The translations under genes were made by a program, and so were the position numbers. The notes under the pieces were generated by a model. It made no database searches and was not told the origin of the DNA. It saw only the letters and a program-made list of their open reading frames with translations. A stretch of 64,000 nucleotides of DNA from Salvator merianae (taxonomy: Eukaryota; Chordata; Lepidosauria; Squamata; Teiidae), in the NCBI GenBank assembly GCA_003586115.2, contig QVOM02000073.1:33100468-33164467 (forward strand), written 5' to 3'. Positions 12,556 to 25,250 of the stretch are shown here, in pieces (the first letter of the stretch is position 1; each line of letters begins with the position of its first letter).

Positions 12556-14105
12556 CAAGGAGTTTTATCTCTCTTTTGTGGGAATAATGAGTGTCCCACT
12601 GGTTCTCACTGGTTCATTAGGTTTCAATTATATCCACTAGACCTATTGTTTTCTTCTAAAACCAGACATTCCCATTCACTCATATTGGGCTGGAAATATC
12701 TGTTAGAGGCATGAAAAACAAAAATATAGAGGCTCCGTTTCCGCCTTTTTGATTTGTGCATTTACCTTCATTCCCTGAGATTTGTTTTAGCAGTCCTTAC
12801 ATCTGACAATATTTTCATTGCCTGTCCTTCCTTCTCTTCCTTTTCACTGCTTTTCCAAAGCAATGATCTTTTTTGGACTGGATATTCCTCTATTTCTATC
12901 GGTTTCCTCCACCTGTCATTTTAAAAAATGTTCTACCACCTTTTTGATTTTAAACACCAGCCATTTGTTTCTGTTTCTATTCAAATGCATCCGTACATTC
13001 TGTACAGATCCAGGTTGTGTCAAAACATTTTCCAAAGCCTGATAAATACAAAGCCCTCTTCTTGTTGCCACCTAGATTGGCGCTGAGATGCTCAACTCTG
13101 CTTGCCTGGTTGTCTTTGCATGCGATGGTAGCCATTCAGAGAAAGCTACCTTGGAGGTCCTGACTTTCAGCCACTTGCCTCACAACCTAAATTTAACTTC
13201 CATCAATGGCGCCCACATAAAGTGTGACCACTGATTCCTCTCCAACACTACCTAGGACCTTATTGATGTGGTTTATGAGACTCACAACCTTTGTGTCTAG
13301 CAGACAAGCCAAATTGTGCTCAGCAGGGTCACCACACACCAAAATATTGACTTCAACCATTCCATAGAGTTAGGACACTCCCTGGGACCCAGCAAACACA
13401 CAACCCCACCACCATTAGGACTGCAGTCCATCTCCAAAGTACAAAATAACATCTGGGCCATTTCTGAATAGAAAATTCAAAGCTGTGGAACTTTTTTCCA
13501 CAGCTGGGAAATCCCTGGGGCTGGGAGACACCTGCTATGTAAATGATGCACCTCACACTTCTGAGGTGAGACCCTGACTCCTGCCCACAGGCATTTTATG
13601 AGGTGGCATTCACTGTCTCCAGAACACAGGAGATTAACCATATACATTCATTACTGCTATAGCAGCTTTTATCCAAAACCCCTCATGCCAAACTCCTGCT
13701 TACTTTCTTTGTTGTTCTCCTTAAGCAGGTTAGCCATCTTTAAACGGACTCCAGGCTCAGACCATTTTAAAATGGCTGCTTATCAGCTTAAAATAGATTG
13801 AGAGAAAGATGGTCACTTGTGGCATCTTATTTTACTAGTTTTAAATTCACAGACTTATATAAACATGAGCATTTCAATGCACAGAATGAGCTCTTATCCT
13901 TTTTACTTTTCTTACCAAAATTCATAGCTGCATGCTGATGCATGATCTGTGTATAGCTTTAAGTATTTGGGCCAAGCTGCAGAAGCTGCAGAAGCTGTGA
14001 TAGCTTTCAAAAGCTATCTCTTCTTTTCAGTATTTCTCAATAGTGTGTTATTTTAATATGAAAGGTTCAATTTATGTTTTTCTTTCTCCCCCCCATCCCC
14101 TCTAG

Positions 14106-14201
<96 letters not shown>

Positions 14202-14532
14202 TAATCAAAGTGCATGGAGCCAGTCTTTCCAATTTGTGACTGCCTGAACAAACAACCAGCAAAGTCTGGCAATCTACCAAGGCATAATTAGCTCAGGCCT
14301 TATAAGTATTTAGTAATCCATATTGCATGACTCTACATGGTGCCTTCTGGATTGCAAGGTGCCAAGGACAACCATAGCAATAGATGACTGTGTGAGTTTT
14401 CCTCTTTTAGTGCTAAAATACAATGCAGGGCAGGCCTATTATTATTTGTTCTTCAATCAAGTGAAAGTGTAAATGTATTTTTATATGCAGTTTGAAATTC
14501 TAGGACAAGCCCCATCGTATGGCTAGGAAGTG

Positions 14533-14700
14533 TATTTATTTATTTATTTATTTGCTTCCCCACCCCCACCCCCACCCCCACCCTATAGCTGAAGGTCTCA
14601 GAATGGATAACAATCATAAAAAAAGTATAAAATTAACACACTAAAAACAGTGCCTGAAAGAGGGGAGGAGAAGCTGTTTCTTCAGCCAAAAACCAAGTAA
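14533..14700 (-). mobile_element. L2-like LINE 3' end with TTTA and C5A repeats
   Basis: A (TTTA)n tract at 14533-14553 is followed by a (CCCCCA)n tract to about 14584. Then comes the L2 3' UTR in reverse ('agctgaaggtctcagaatggataacaatca', 'cagtgcctgaaagagg'), as in the copies at 23.5, 27.0 and 33.0 kb. 5'-truncated. Confidence 0.65.
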
Positions 14701-15135
14701 AAAGGTGCCTCTCCACTAATCTCCTGAATGTATATATTTAATAGAGAGATCATATCAATACTATATACGGTTTGGTTTTGGCTGCAAAGATTAAGGCTAT
14801 TTCTACACTTGGTCAGCAGACCGGACCAAGCAGCTGCTAGTATGCTTTATCCACATGGGACTAGTGCTATTCTGGCCCAGAATTGTCCCAAGAGGCCTCT
14901 GTTCTGGATTAGATGTAGACCTGTTTGAAGAGGTCTACAGCTGTCCCAAGGTATCTTGTTCCAATCCAGTCTTTTTGTGCTTTTGCACCTGGTACAGAAT
15001 AAGGAGAATACTACAACCCCATCTTCAAAACTTATGCAAGCTTCAAAGATCATTTTTTAAATCCTGATATGGAGGTAAGCATGTTACCTTCAAAGACTGT
15101 TCTGTTCAACCCTGCCTTTATGCACCAGATACAAT

Positions 15136-15716
15136 GGGCCTGTTTGCATTTAGTGAGAGGAACGTTCCTGTCCTCTCGCTAGTCAAGTGCTTCTGCACAT
15201 GCAAACGGCAGCAGCAGCCCTGATTCTCACTGAGGCACACCTGATGCTCACCTGAAGCTGGGGAAGGTTGGTGCAGTAATTTGTACTCCTGATTCTGACT
15301 TGCTTGATCAGGTGCACATTGGATGAGCTGTGTCTGCACTGCTTCTGGGTTCGAAATGGCGGCAGGGAGGAGCTGGCAGGGCCGCACAAGCTCCATCCGA
15401 TGCTTTGCAACTCGGTTTGCCCTTTCGGCTTCGTACCCTGGCTGCTGTTTCAAAGACAACTCCGAAAGGAGCTGCTCTGACTCTGAAATAGTAGCTCTAT
15501 ACTTTGAAGTTGTAGTTCTATGGTTCGAAGTTGTAGCTCTATGCTTGCTGACATCACTCCCTGCCTAGTGCATTCCCATTCACACTGCTCCCCCTGCAGG
15601 TTAGCTTGCAGTTTTGTCCATTGCTGGGAAGTGCAAAAGAAAGCTAACGAGTCCGTTTTGACCAGCCTGAAGCCTGCTAATCGTTCCATTCTTATCACAT
15701 AAGTGCGAAAATGCCC
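15136..15716. mobile_element. F2-related DNA transposon, TSD AAT
   Basis: Left terminus GGGCCTGTTTGCATTTAGTG and right terminus CATAAGTGCGAAAATGCCC are inverted and imperfect. AAT flanks both sides (15133-15135 and 15717-15719). The internal sequence differs from standard F2, with its own subterminal pairing near the left end (GAGAGGAACG with CCTGTCCTCTC). No transposase recognised. The termini group it with F2 while the body is a separate subfamily. Confidence 0.65.
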
Positions 15717-15729
15717 AATATAAGAGAGA

Positions 15730-15955
15730 TAGGGCCTGGGCCAATCACTGGCAGGGGTGGGTGGTGCCTTGGGTGGGGTGTCAGTTAGATGGACTAAAAC
15801 AGCTATGGTGCCTCCACATTACTGTCAGAGTTGATCTAGGATGGGCAGCATCCCCACCCTCACAGTACAGACTGAACTTGCTTAGCTTGGACTGGGAGAG
15901 GCTGGAGTGGAATAGTTAAACTGCCCCAAGAAAGGTGAGTGCAGAAATGGGTTCA
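15730..15955. mobile_element. F3 DNA transposon fragment (reverse)
   Basis: The minus strand matches the F3 body seen at 19.1 and 39.0 kb: the segment with 'gctgactcccagcccaaggcagcacccatccctgccag' corresponds to 15735-15800 here. The right edge ends near AAGGTGAGTGCAGAAATGGG. Partial copy. Confidence 0.55.
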
Positions 15956-16999
15956 GGTCAAGTTGCAGCATAATTCAACTGTGCTGATAAGAGTTAACAA
16001 TATTTTACTACAAGAAGTTGTGCTTGATAGTATGGAACGTTTCTAAACACAGTTTGTATCTTCCTGTTGAGATTCCTAATTCTCCCTTTTATTTTTTGCT
16101 ATGGTTTTATTACATAAGACATCTAAATTCCACATTTACTTGATATTTATTTATAGCATAATTTGGTCCTTATGGCTGCTATAGGTAAATAAAGCTCTTT
16201 ACCAAATGTCTGATCTTTATCCATTTCCAATGGAATAAAGGTGATATGTCTACCGAATGGAATATGATTTCCATATGATTTGTCAATTTCTTTCTTTTAA
16301 CTTCCTCACTTTACAAACATGCCATTAGTGTTGCATAAGTGCAAAAGATACTCAAAGTTTTAATACAAAAGTATCTTGAAAATAATGGGTTTTTTTACCA
16401 TATTTTTATGAACAACGTTATCGTTATTGGTTTTTATTGGAAAATTGAGTAAAAACTGTGGCTGAAGCAGAGCACAAAGAGAATATTCCTAGATGGACTT
16501 TTGATCAGAGACTAGCACCACCTAGATAAAGCACAGATCAGGATGAATGAAAGCAGCAGTGAATCATTCCACAACGGATGTAGAAGAGCCTTTACCAAAT
16601 GGCTGAAGTTTTGAAGCAGCCCTCCTTGTCACCTGGAATGCTTCTATAGGAATACGCTAGCCATAGAAGCCAAAATTCTCAGCGTAGGATGTTGGCTGGG
16701 GACATGAAATGCCCGCAGATGTTAGGCTGCATACATTGTACGCAACCTGAAACTCTGGATTTAGATTTGGTTTGAGAGTAATACATCAGACACATGTGAT
16801 TCTTAGGCCAAATCAGGTGTCACAGGTCACCTCAGTGTGGGCAATCCTGCTGTGCAGGAGGTGCCAGGGTCTGGCATGTGGACAGGAAGATTTCCTGATT
16901 CCCAGGTGATCCTATGACAGCCTTCTCATCCTATGTCTCCAATGTGTATATATCAAGTGTCTAAGAAACATTATGCACTTTTGTTGCTCCGGTCCTTGC

Positions 17000-17735
17000 C
17001 TGGGATGGATTGCCCTTAGTCAGCAATAGCACAATCTGCATGGTAACAACATGTTCCTGACTAGCTCTGTGTTGCTCTGAAACTCGCGCAAGCTTCAGAG
17101 CTGGACTTCACAAGCTCTGATGGCCAAGAATGAAAGTTCCTGCCCTCAGAGACCCTGGGGAATCTATTTCAGTGGTGCAATTAGGTGCACCGCTGAAACG
17201 GGTCCCCCCATAAACTGAAACATGGAGGTAGGGTCTCCCTTCTGCATGTTAGTGTGGAATACAGGAAGCCCCACCCACCATTAGTGTGCTCCATTCACAC
17301 AGGACAGATCATGATCCAGATTAGGAGGCTCCTGATCTGAATCGCTGTTAGATCTTGATATTGAGGTCTACCAGCGTACTACTTGGGTCGAATCCAGAAC
17401 ACAAAAGCAAGCAGAAAATGCACACTTCCTTGTTCTGGTTTGGGTGTGGGGGGGGGCATTTTGGTGGTATGCCTTATTATGCTGCTGAAATGGATTCCCA
17501 GATGTTTCGAGGCCAGGAACTTTAATTCCTGGTTGCCAGAGCCCATGGAGGCTGGGTGCAAGGTACACATGAACTTTGGGGCCAGTGTGGGGGATGGGCA
17601 GGGACAGCCATCACTGAGCAGACAGCATTGTTCCAGCGCCTACAGCTATCTGTCCCAGCCTTGGGATGGATTGTTTTGTCCCAGACCAACTGGAACTGGA
17701 CTACAAGAAGTAAGTGCAGAAAGACCCTAAGGTGG
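17000..17735. mobile_element. F1 DNA transposon, rearranged double copy
   Basis: Two F1 segments lie head to head. 17090-17360 reads as reverse F1, with the centre GGTGCACCGCTGAAACGGG. 17460-17735 reads forward from GCTGCTGAAATGGATTCCC to the right terminus AAGTAAGTGCAGAAAGACCC. A G-run (17446-17457) lies between them. Either one F1 inserted near another or an internal inversion took place. Confidence 0.55.
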
Positions 17736-18526
17736 ATTCTCTTCCAAGGAAAGCCAAACTCAAGCAAAGCTCTGTAATTCCAAACTGCTGAGGTACTGCA
17801 TAACAGTTTAAACAAAGCAAGGGGAAGTTAGATAGATTTTCCTAGCAATGTGATCCATGTCCACAAGACGTATCAGGGAATCCAGCTAAATTCTTACCAT
17901 TCATCACAGAAGGGTTTGGGCAAGACACCCAGATTACATATCCTGTTGTTCTTTATATCCAATTAAATCTATTGTTTAGAAGCATTGCTTGGTTATCACA
18001 TCTCTTCTGTCTGATTATCAAGTACTAAACAATTGAGAAGCTAATGCCAAGGGGGGAAAAACTGAATTCAATTTGATGGCTTCTATATTAGTACTATGAA
18101 TCGTTTCCAATACTTGGAACAGAACAGATGATTCCAAGCAATGTATACAAAAACGCCTAAAACAAAAATACAGCATATAATGCTTCCATATTAAAACACT
18201 GATATGATGGTTTATATTCTTATCTTTATGATTGTGTTCTCAGTTGCCACAAGATTTCAATTAAACAACTTACCAATTAGATGACTAATCAAGCTTCTGC
18301 TGGATGCAAATAGATATAAAAGTACTTGGCATCATATTACAAAGGAGTAAATTGGTAGCTCAACACTCAGTAGAAATTATGTAAGTGATTACTAAAGCAG
18401 ATTAGAAACTAATTTGCCAGTTTGGTCATTGCTGTAGTTTTTAAATTATCAATCAGCAACCACTAATTGGTTCTGCTGGACTTATCCCAAGTCAATCCCA
18501 TTTCACCTGACTTAGCTGGGGTTGTT

Positions 18527-18529
<3 letters not shown>

Positions 18530-18563
<34 letters not shown>
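18530..18563. repeat. (CA)n microsatellite, about 17 units
   Basis: Uninterrupted CA dinucleotides ending in CACTCACT; adjacent to the left edge of an F1 copy. Confidence 0.97.
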
Positions 18564-18567
<4 letters not shown>

Positions 18568-18932
18568 TATCCCGGATCTGAGTGGGATACTCCGGTCCAG
18601 GATTGGCAATCCCTCCCAAGCTGGGACAGATTGTTCCTCGTATGGAACAAGGTCATCCACATTAGGATGGCCTGTTCTGCACCATCCCCTGGTCCAACTC
18701 CAAAGCTTGTACCAGCTTTGGAGCTTGCCCAGGGTGCCTCTGAATGCCCCAAAGGCCAGAAACGAAAGTTCCTAGCCTTTGGAGCTCCTGGGAACTGTAT
18801 TTCAGTGGCACATCTTGTTGTGGTGCCAAAATATGTCTCCTGTGGTATACTGAACTATGGAGACATGTCGTCCACATGCCTCCATGATCCAGAATACCAT
18901 CCCCTAGTACGCTGGTAGACCTCAAAATTGAG
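18568..18932. mobile_element. F1 DNA transposon (reverse, partial)
   Basis: Matches F1 in reverse: GGGATGGCCTGTTCTGCACC-type sequence around 18665, 'ccaaaggccagaaacgaaagttcctagcc', then the central palindromic part near 18800 (TTTCAGTGGCACATCTTGTT). It passes directly into an F3 terminus at 18933. Confidence 0.6.
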
Positions 18933-19250
18933 GGCTGTTTCCACCCTCACCTTGCTTAGACAGGTTTATCTGTTTTGCTCCAATCTGTTCCAGAACAAGC
19001 ATAGCAGGTTCTATCCACATTGTAAGTGCAGGGACACAATCTGTCCCAGACCAACATTGGCATCAATGCAGAGGTGTCATAGCCATTCTAGTCCACACAG
19101 CTGACTCCCAGCCCAAGGCAGCACCCATCCCTGCCAGCAGCTGGCCCCAGGCCCCATCACTCATATGTCATGTCTGGTGCACAAGGGCAGGACTGAACAA
19201 AACAGTCTTTGAAAGACTGACTGTCATCCTGTTAGACTCTGAAAGCTGTG
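18933..19250. mobile_element. F3 DNA transposon (left part)
   Basis: Starts GGCTGTTTCCACCCTCACCT. It carries the F3 body 'ccacacagctgactcccagcccaaggcag' and the 'gtctggtgcacaagggcaggactg' part, and fades near 19250. The right terminus is not found. Confidence 0.6.
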
Positions 19251-20366
19251 TTCCATGGCTCACCATCCTCAAGATCATCTTGACATGGGAAGATAGAACT
19301 GCCCTACTCTGGTAAGATCACAGCCGATCTAGATAGCAGGGGAAGGCAACCGCTCTTCCTACGCACCATGATTGCAGATGAACTGAGTGGCGTCCCTCTT
19401 CTGCCTATAAAAGTTGCCACTAGAGATTCCCTAGTGGTCATTCTGATGGTGGGGGAAGGAACCCCTCTGCCATCAATTCTTGCTGCTAATCTTAATGTGC
19501 AGGAAGCAAAGGTAATATGTTTGTAGTGCTCCTCCCCTGATGTGTGGAGATTGCCATGGAGGGGCATTTAACACTTACTGTTATATGATGATTGCTTAAA
19601 ATTGCACATGGATCTATAGAATTTACCCCAAGTCATCCTGTATGTGTCACCTAACCAAACATTTCCTGGAACAAGGCCTGATCTTAAGTTTTTTGCTTGT
19701 GTTGTACCCAGTGATCAAAATGTCAAGTGCCACTTTTCTTGCCATTATCAGGTGCCAACCTTATGCCTTGAATATTTGCTACTGCTAGCCTTCAGAATGT
19801 CTATTTCAGTTGATACTTATGCATAACTTGTTGTATTCATATGCAAACTCACAACCAATCTGTGGTAAAGCCTGCACCTTCTGTGCTAGCAATGGGGAGA
19901 ATGGGCATCATATTTGAATTCTAGATCAGTGGTGCTGTGCTGTTTGCACCAGCTAGCAATGGCTATGTAGCAGTTCCATAGGTCTAAGCCAGTTGTTGCT
20001 TCTGTTGTGATACCAAATACTCTGGAGGGCCTTCTTATATGAATGCATGCCTTTCTGCCCTGGCAGCTTGTGAGGATGACTGGATGACTTAACAGATAAC
20101 TTAGGATGGCACAACAAAGAGAGATTAGTTCATTATGCCAATTAAGTGTGGCTGAAGCATTAAGACCTCTCTTTGTAAACCAAACAAGGACAATCTTGAG
20201 TGCAGCCTTTTTGAGATACAAAAAGCTGTCATTTTTATAGTCAGGAATTCAAATATTTGCTATCTTCAGTTTGTTAATCAAATCCAAGAAATTCCATAAA
20301 CAACACATATCCCCATCTGGGTTGAACAACAGAAGATAAAAGAGAGAGAAAATGTTTGGATCATAA

Positions 20367-20447
20367 GGCCCTTTCTGCACTGGACCTTATTCCAAATTAA
20401 ATCTCGGAATAGAGGCCTTCCATCTGCATGCTAGTGGAGAAAGGGCC
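20367..20447. mobile_element. F4 miniature hairpin MITE (81 bp), TSD TAA
   Basis: Starts GGCCCTTTCTGCACTGGACC and ends GGAGAAAGGGCC. TAA flanks both sides (20364-20366 and 20448-20450). It is a shortened version of the 180-bp F4 copies at 39.6 and 41.8 kb, sharing the 'ccatctgcatgctagtg' part. Confidence 0.75.
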
Positions 20448-21977
20448 TAAAAGTAGGAAATTTGGTTGCTTGTCTCTTTCTTGAGCATTTTTACATTTTA
20501 TTCATCTAAATAATGGTTTTTTAGTATCCGCAAGCTTAGCTGCCCTTTGTATATCCAGACTGTTCACATCTAAATTCTTCTCTACAGCTAGAACATGTCA
20601 GCATCTGCATTATTCATGAGTACAGTATTTTTAATGCTACAGGGCAATGACAACGCATCGATCCCAACTTGCATCATTCCCCTTTGGGATAGCCTTATAT
20701 TTACACTGCATCAGTTCCTGACATTAGTAATTCACATGTGAAATTACTCTTTCTGTCTGCATTGCTGCCCTGCTGACTCATAACTCAAAGTTGCACTGTG
20801 ATAGAGGGAATCATAAAGTCTCAGCTCGCTAAAAGTTTACTATCTATATTTTCTCTGTTTCTCCCTCATCCAGTGGGGAGAAATACAGAGAGGAAAGCAA
20901 ACAGCATCTAGATACTGATTAATAATTCTGTGTTTGTTATTCTTTATATTGCTTAACCTGTGAGTAGAATTTAATGCCATAGGCAGTAAAACAATTGGTA
21001 GCACAGCAGACAGGGCAATGGTAATGAAATTATATCTGCTGCCCCTTGTGGGTGATGGGGCAGAAAGCGAGACATCTAAACCAGTAGTCAGAAGAGTCAA
21101 AGGTAACAGTAAGTGAAATATTATAAGCAATAATTTTAAGCAAATCCACAGGAAAATCAGCCCCACTGAACACAATAGATTATACACACATTTTCCAGCC
21201 TTGGACAAAACATGCAGGGAGAAGAAAGTAAAAGTAAAACACTGAACAGCTGGCATGGTGGGTGCTTCTTACTTCACTCATGGGCCTATGGTCTGTATCT
21301 AGTCTGACAGCAAGAATGAGAATTAAGGGAGAAACTGAGGTATAGAAACAGCCCAAATGCCTATTGTTGCCCTTCTTGTCATTGACTTCTGTGAAGAACT
21401 GTAAACAGGTATGTTTCATATCTTCTCTTTTTAATGCTTATTACGTTAAAAAAAACAAAAAAAAATTACCTTTAAGGGTGGGACCCTTGCACTCCTGAAG
21501 GTCCAATGAAAGCTATTCTAACAGAAGTAGAGGAAGATCATTTCTGTCAATTACCTCATTATACTTTCATCTACCATGTGGATGAACAGTCCCCAGTTCT
21601 CAGGAACTGACTATAAGGTGCAGAGTGATCCTCAAAGACAGAGAATATTGAGAACATTTACTTCATGGCTGATATTGGGAAGTCTCAGTCAGGTTGTGTT
21701 TCCATGTCTCTCTGCAGAGATTTGCAGGAATGGTATTAGGCATCAAGTCTCCATGTTTGACAGTGTGACACACCTGCTGAAGAGTGCAACAACCATCTGA
21801 TGCACCTGGGGACAAGAGGGCAAAATCCCACTCACTGGAAAACCACCTTGTCCATTGCTTCATCATACACTGCATCACTGGATGTGGATATGAAGAGGTG
21901 CTCAGCAATGTAAGGAGAGGCTGCTTCCATGGAGGCACCTGCCCCCAGGAACCTCCTTCCATAGTCATAGAGACATG

Positions 21978-22475
21978 GGGCGTTTCTACATTTACCTCTC
22001 ATAGACTGTATCAGCTGAAGCGGTCCATGTGTCCTGGAACAACGCAGGCTGTGTGGACAGCAGTTTCAGGACTGCATTTGGATGGCTGCTCTGAGACAGC
22101 ACCTGTGTCGGCCCCAAAGCTCACATGAGCTTCGGAGCTGGCCTCTGCAAGTTCCAGTGGCCAGGAAATATAAGGCTTTGTTGTGCTGCTGAAATAGATC
22201 CTCCTGCTGAACTGGAACATGGAGGTGTGTGCCTTTTGCACCTCTCTGGGGTCCAGTTTACAAGGTACTCATCCACTGGTAGACCTTTTAAAAAAAGATT
22301 TACCAGTATCACGGACTAGGCAGCCATTTTGGGATGCCTAGTCCAGTCTGCACTTCATCCAGTGCAGATGAAATGTACTTTCAGGGGGTATGGCCTCCCT
22401 TATACCACACCAGAACTTAGAAGGGAAGCCTCTGGCCTCCTTCATAAATCAGCACAATGTTACGTGCAGAAAGGC
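21978..22475. mobile_element. F1 DNA transposon, diverged
   Basis: Left end GGGCGTTTCTACATTTACCT is a worn F1 terminus; the right end reads TACGTGCAGAAAGGCA. The body contains the F1 phrases 'gccccaaagctcacatgagcttcggagctgg' and GTTGTGCTGCTGAAATAG. It ends with the part 'ggtatggcctcccttataccacacc', which is also seen at 12.48 kb. Confidence 0.6.
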
Positions 22476-23477
22476 ATTTTTCACAATTTTCAGAATATGC
22501 CCAAGCAGGAAGAATCTAAAGATCTTTGAAGATCAGCATGAGCACCTTTTATGCAAATTTAAGTCATAGATCCATGTGCCTGATAGTCTTTTAAATAGCT
22601 AACAACATACCTGCTGCTCTGCTCCAGCAAGTCTTCCAATAATCTGTGTGCATATGTGCCGATGCATTTTGCATTCTGTACTTCTGTTTTTCCTACAAGG
22701 CTAATAATCCAGCACACATGGTTATAAAATGATAGCAGATGTTTTCTCACCTATAAAATTCTATAAAGAATGTTTTTAAATAAGAGGGAGTTTTTTGTTT
22801 CCTTCAATGAAAAATACATCTTAGAACCCATAAGCCAATGTGCACAGCAGACTTAAATGTCTGTGTAGTACTGCTTGCTTGCAGAAGTTTCAAGTCCCCT
22901 GTGACTTTTTTTCCCCTTGGTTTAATTTTTGTGCTGCATGAGAAGATGTTGGACAGTAGTAAGCAGTTTGTGTTACGAGTTTCCCACAGTGCACACAAAT
23001 AAAAACAAAATGCATAGTACTGAGTAGGGAATGGAGAACAGTGTGAATTTGCAAGTTGATGATTTAGTACCTAATAGCAGCATCATATTTTTGAAGACAC
23101 ATAATGCTGACAGTGAGGCCTAGATTTCTACTTCCCACACCTAAGAAGGTAGATCAAGAAATTGCCATGACTATGATGTCAACAGTAACCATGCGTGTGT
23201 GTCTGTTAGAAATTATTTGATTTCTATTCCTGCATAAAACAAGTGTGTGAGTTCCATGGCCCCTTCTAAGTCTATTATACAGGAAGGCCAATGGTACAGT
23301 CCAACCGCAATTTAGGTGAGAATTCTGTTCTGGAAAAAAAGCATGCAAACTGAAAAGGTGTAAGCTGAGCAATAGATTTCCAGGAGTTAGGGGAACCACA
23401 GCCAAGACCACCACCGATTTACATTGGATTGACCTGCACATTTCAAAATTACATCAGTTTGCATTGACCTGACATTT

Positions 23478-23850
23478 TATTTATTTATTTGAGGATTTAT
23501 ATCCTGCCTTTCATCCGAAGGTCTACGGACTGGTCACAACAATAAAAATATAAAAAGAATTACCAATCTAAAACAAAATATAATCCTCCTCCCTCCTTTT
23601 CTGGCAGGATAACACACAGAAGATGCTAAGCATGTTTTAACCAGGAGATGAAAGTCATGTAACATAGGTACCTGGTGTACCTCCATTGGGAGGCTGTTCC
23701 AGAGCCTGAGAGCTGCTACAGAAAAGGTCTTCTTACATGCCACATCTCTGACAGGGAACTACAAGTCCCTGAGCGTTACATTAACCTGAATGCGAAATTG
23801 GGCTCTTAGTGGAGGACTAGAGCCTGCATTGAAAGGAGCACATCACAACC
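23478..23850 (-). mobile_element. L2-like LINE 3' end
   Basis: A TTTA tract and 'gaggatttatatcctgcctttcatccgaaggtc' mark the LINE 3' terminus in reverse. From 23743 the minus strand reads MACKKTFSVAALRLWNSLPM, the short C-terminal peptide found at the end of L2-type ORF2 and also in the younger copy near 44.5 kb (AFSVAAPSLWNQLPPE). 5'-truncated and broken. Confidence 0.8.
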
Positions 23851-23859
23851 ATCTCTGAC

Positions 23860-25250
23860 AGGATCTACCATGAGGGTAATGATAGAACACAAAAGTGCTA
23901 TGTTTGAAACTGGCACCATACAGGTACCAATCAAGATGTGTTTCCCATATGCTGCAATGCTGAAATACACAAATGCCACCACCCCCCTCCCACAGCATTG
24001 GTTTCTCATAGGCTGTAATGCCAAATGCATCCCTGACAATGCATTGCTCCTTCATGCTTGACCTCATGATGGGGTCTACCTCCAGGATGATATCTGTTTC
24101 AAGGCTTTCTGCAGCAGATTGGTAGTGCTGACCAGAATCAAAGCGACTTTGACCCTGAGTACTGCTCCTTCTGCTCTTCTTCTGTGTGCCTAACTGACCT
24201 CACAAACTCCTCCAAGTCCTTCTCTGAAATTTCCTATGAATGTGTTTTCAAGAGTCAATCACATTCTGTCTCCTGGAGATTTGTGAAGCCTTCGTCCCTA
24301 GCTGTCACAATGCAGTTGAATTTCTCCTCAGTGAGCACAGGATTTCTGCTAGCAGCAGCCTCCTGCCACAGCTTCAGCCAGAAGTCATTCAGGGTGCTGG
24401 AGCAAACCTCTTTTATGATAGTCAGTGTATGGGCAATGCTGAAGGTGCTCCAGACTTGCTTCAGGGCCAGGTCTTCATTTGTTTCCATCAACCATGATGT
24501 ACTCAAAAATGTGCCTAAGATAATGTCTCTTGAAAATCTGGATTATGCCTTGGCCCATGAACTGATGGAGTCTGGCAGCAGGAAAACAATCTCAGTGCTG
24601 GAGTGGTCAAACATGAGACTGGAGTGTTCAAACATGAAACGGGCTGGATGCCCTGGGATATTGTTGGAGTTCAGAAGCACCTTATAGAGGAGCTTTCTAT
24701 GCCTCTGGTACTCCTTCTCTAGCAAAAAGCACATCTTGAGCCACTCCAGAAAGACTATCTGGTTTGCCTTCCTAAAGATAGGAAGATGCTCTTTTTCCTT
24801 GTCCTTTAGTGCCCATGGATTTAGTGAACAGTGGATGATCATGGATTTTACCATGAAGCTGCTGGCATTTGTGCACAACAGAAAGGCCATCCAGTCTTTT
24901 GCCATGTTGGCATTCAGAGCCCTTTTCTCCTTTATGACAAAAATCCAGTCATGCTTTTTCTTCTAGAAGATGCCAGTCTTATCTGCATTAAATGACTGGT
25001 CTGACACACATGTTGTAATGATCTGCTGGAGCTCTATGGGAATCTGTGTCTACCAATGTGACCTCTCCCACCACCTTCACATCATGCAGGCCACAGTAGT
25101 TCTTAAATTTCTCAACCCTTCCACCCTTCTGGCCTGGAAGCTCTCTGGGACTTCACCAGATGTTATAGGTATACTTGCCCTTTCTGCATATCATCTGGGT
25201 GGTGTAACACAGATACTTGTAGCCATGCCATACAGAAACTGGAGCGCATA
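23860..25250 (-). pseudogene. Decayed Tigger/pogo-type (Tc1/mariner) transposase
   Basis: Minus-strand frames give pieces of a Tigger-like DDE transposase in order: FNADKTGIF (about 25000-24975, family NADETGLF), KDWMAFLLCTNASS (family KDRLTLLL.ANA), CSLNPWALK (family SENPRALK), NNIPGHP (about 24645-24665, family DNAPGHP) and the C-terminal TLNDFWLKLW. The second catalytic Asp before NxPGHP is replaced by Ser/Asn. A stop follows GIF, and several further stops and shifts are present. The plus strand shows a 167-codon antisense frame over 24184-24687 that I treat as a shadow. The 5' DNA-binding part is poorly preserved (about 25080-25150). Terminal repeats were not identified. Confidence 0.75.

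Larger units (their letters stand above)
7901..14105 (+). other. DOCK2: DOCK2 intron (6.2 kb)
   Basis: Phase-0 intron, GT...AG, with a strong polypyrimidine tract of mixed T and C before the acceptor at 14105. It holds a CR1-type LINE with a nested F2 element, two F1 copies, and simple repeats. From 9300 to 10200, 10500 to 11790 and 12560 to 14080 I see no gene or recognisable repeat beyond short AT- or T-rich runs. Confidence 0.9.

Noticed and set aside
24184..24687. 167-codon plus-strand open frame
   Set aside because: It is the antisense of the Tigger transposase relic, which has recognisable motifs on the minus strand.
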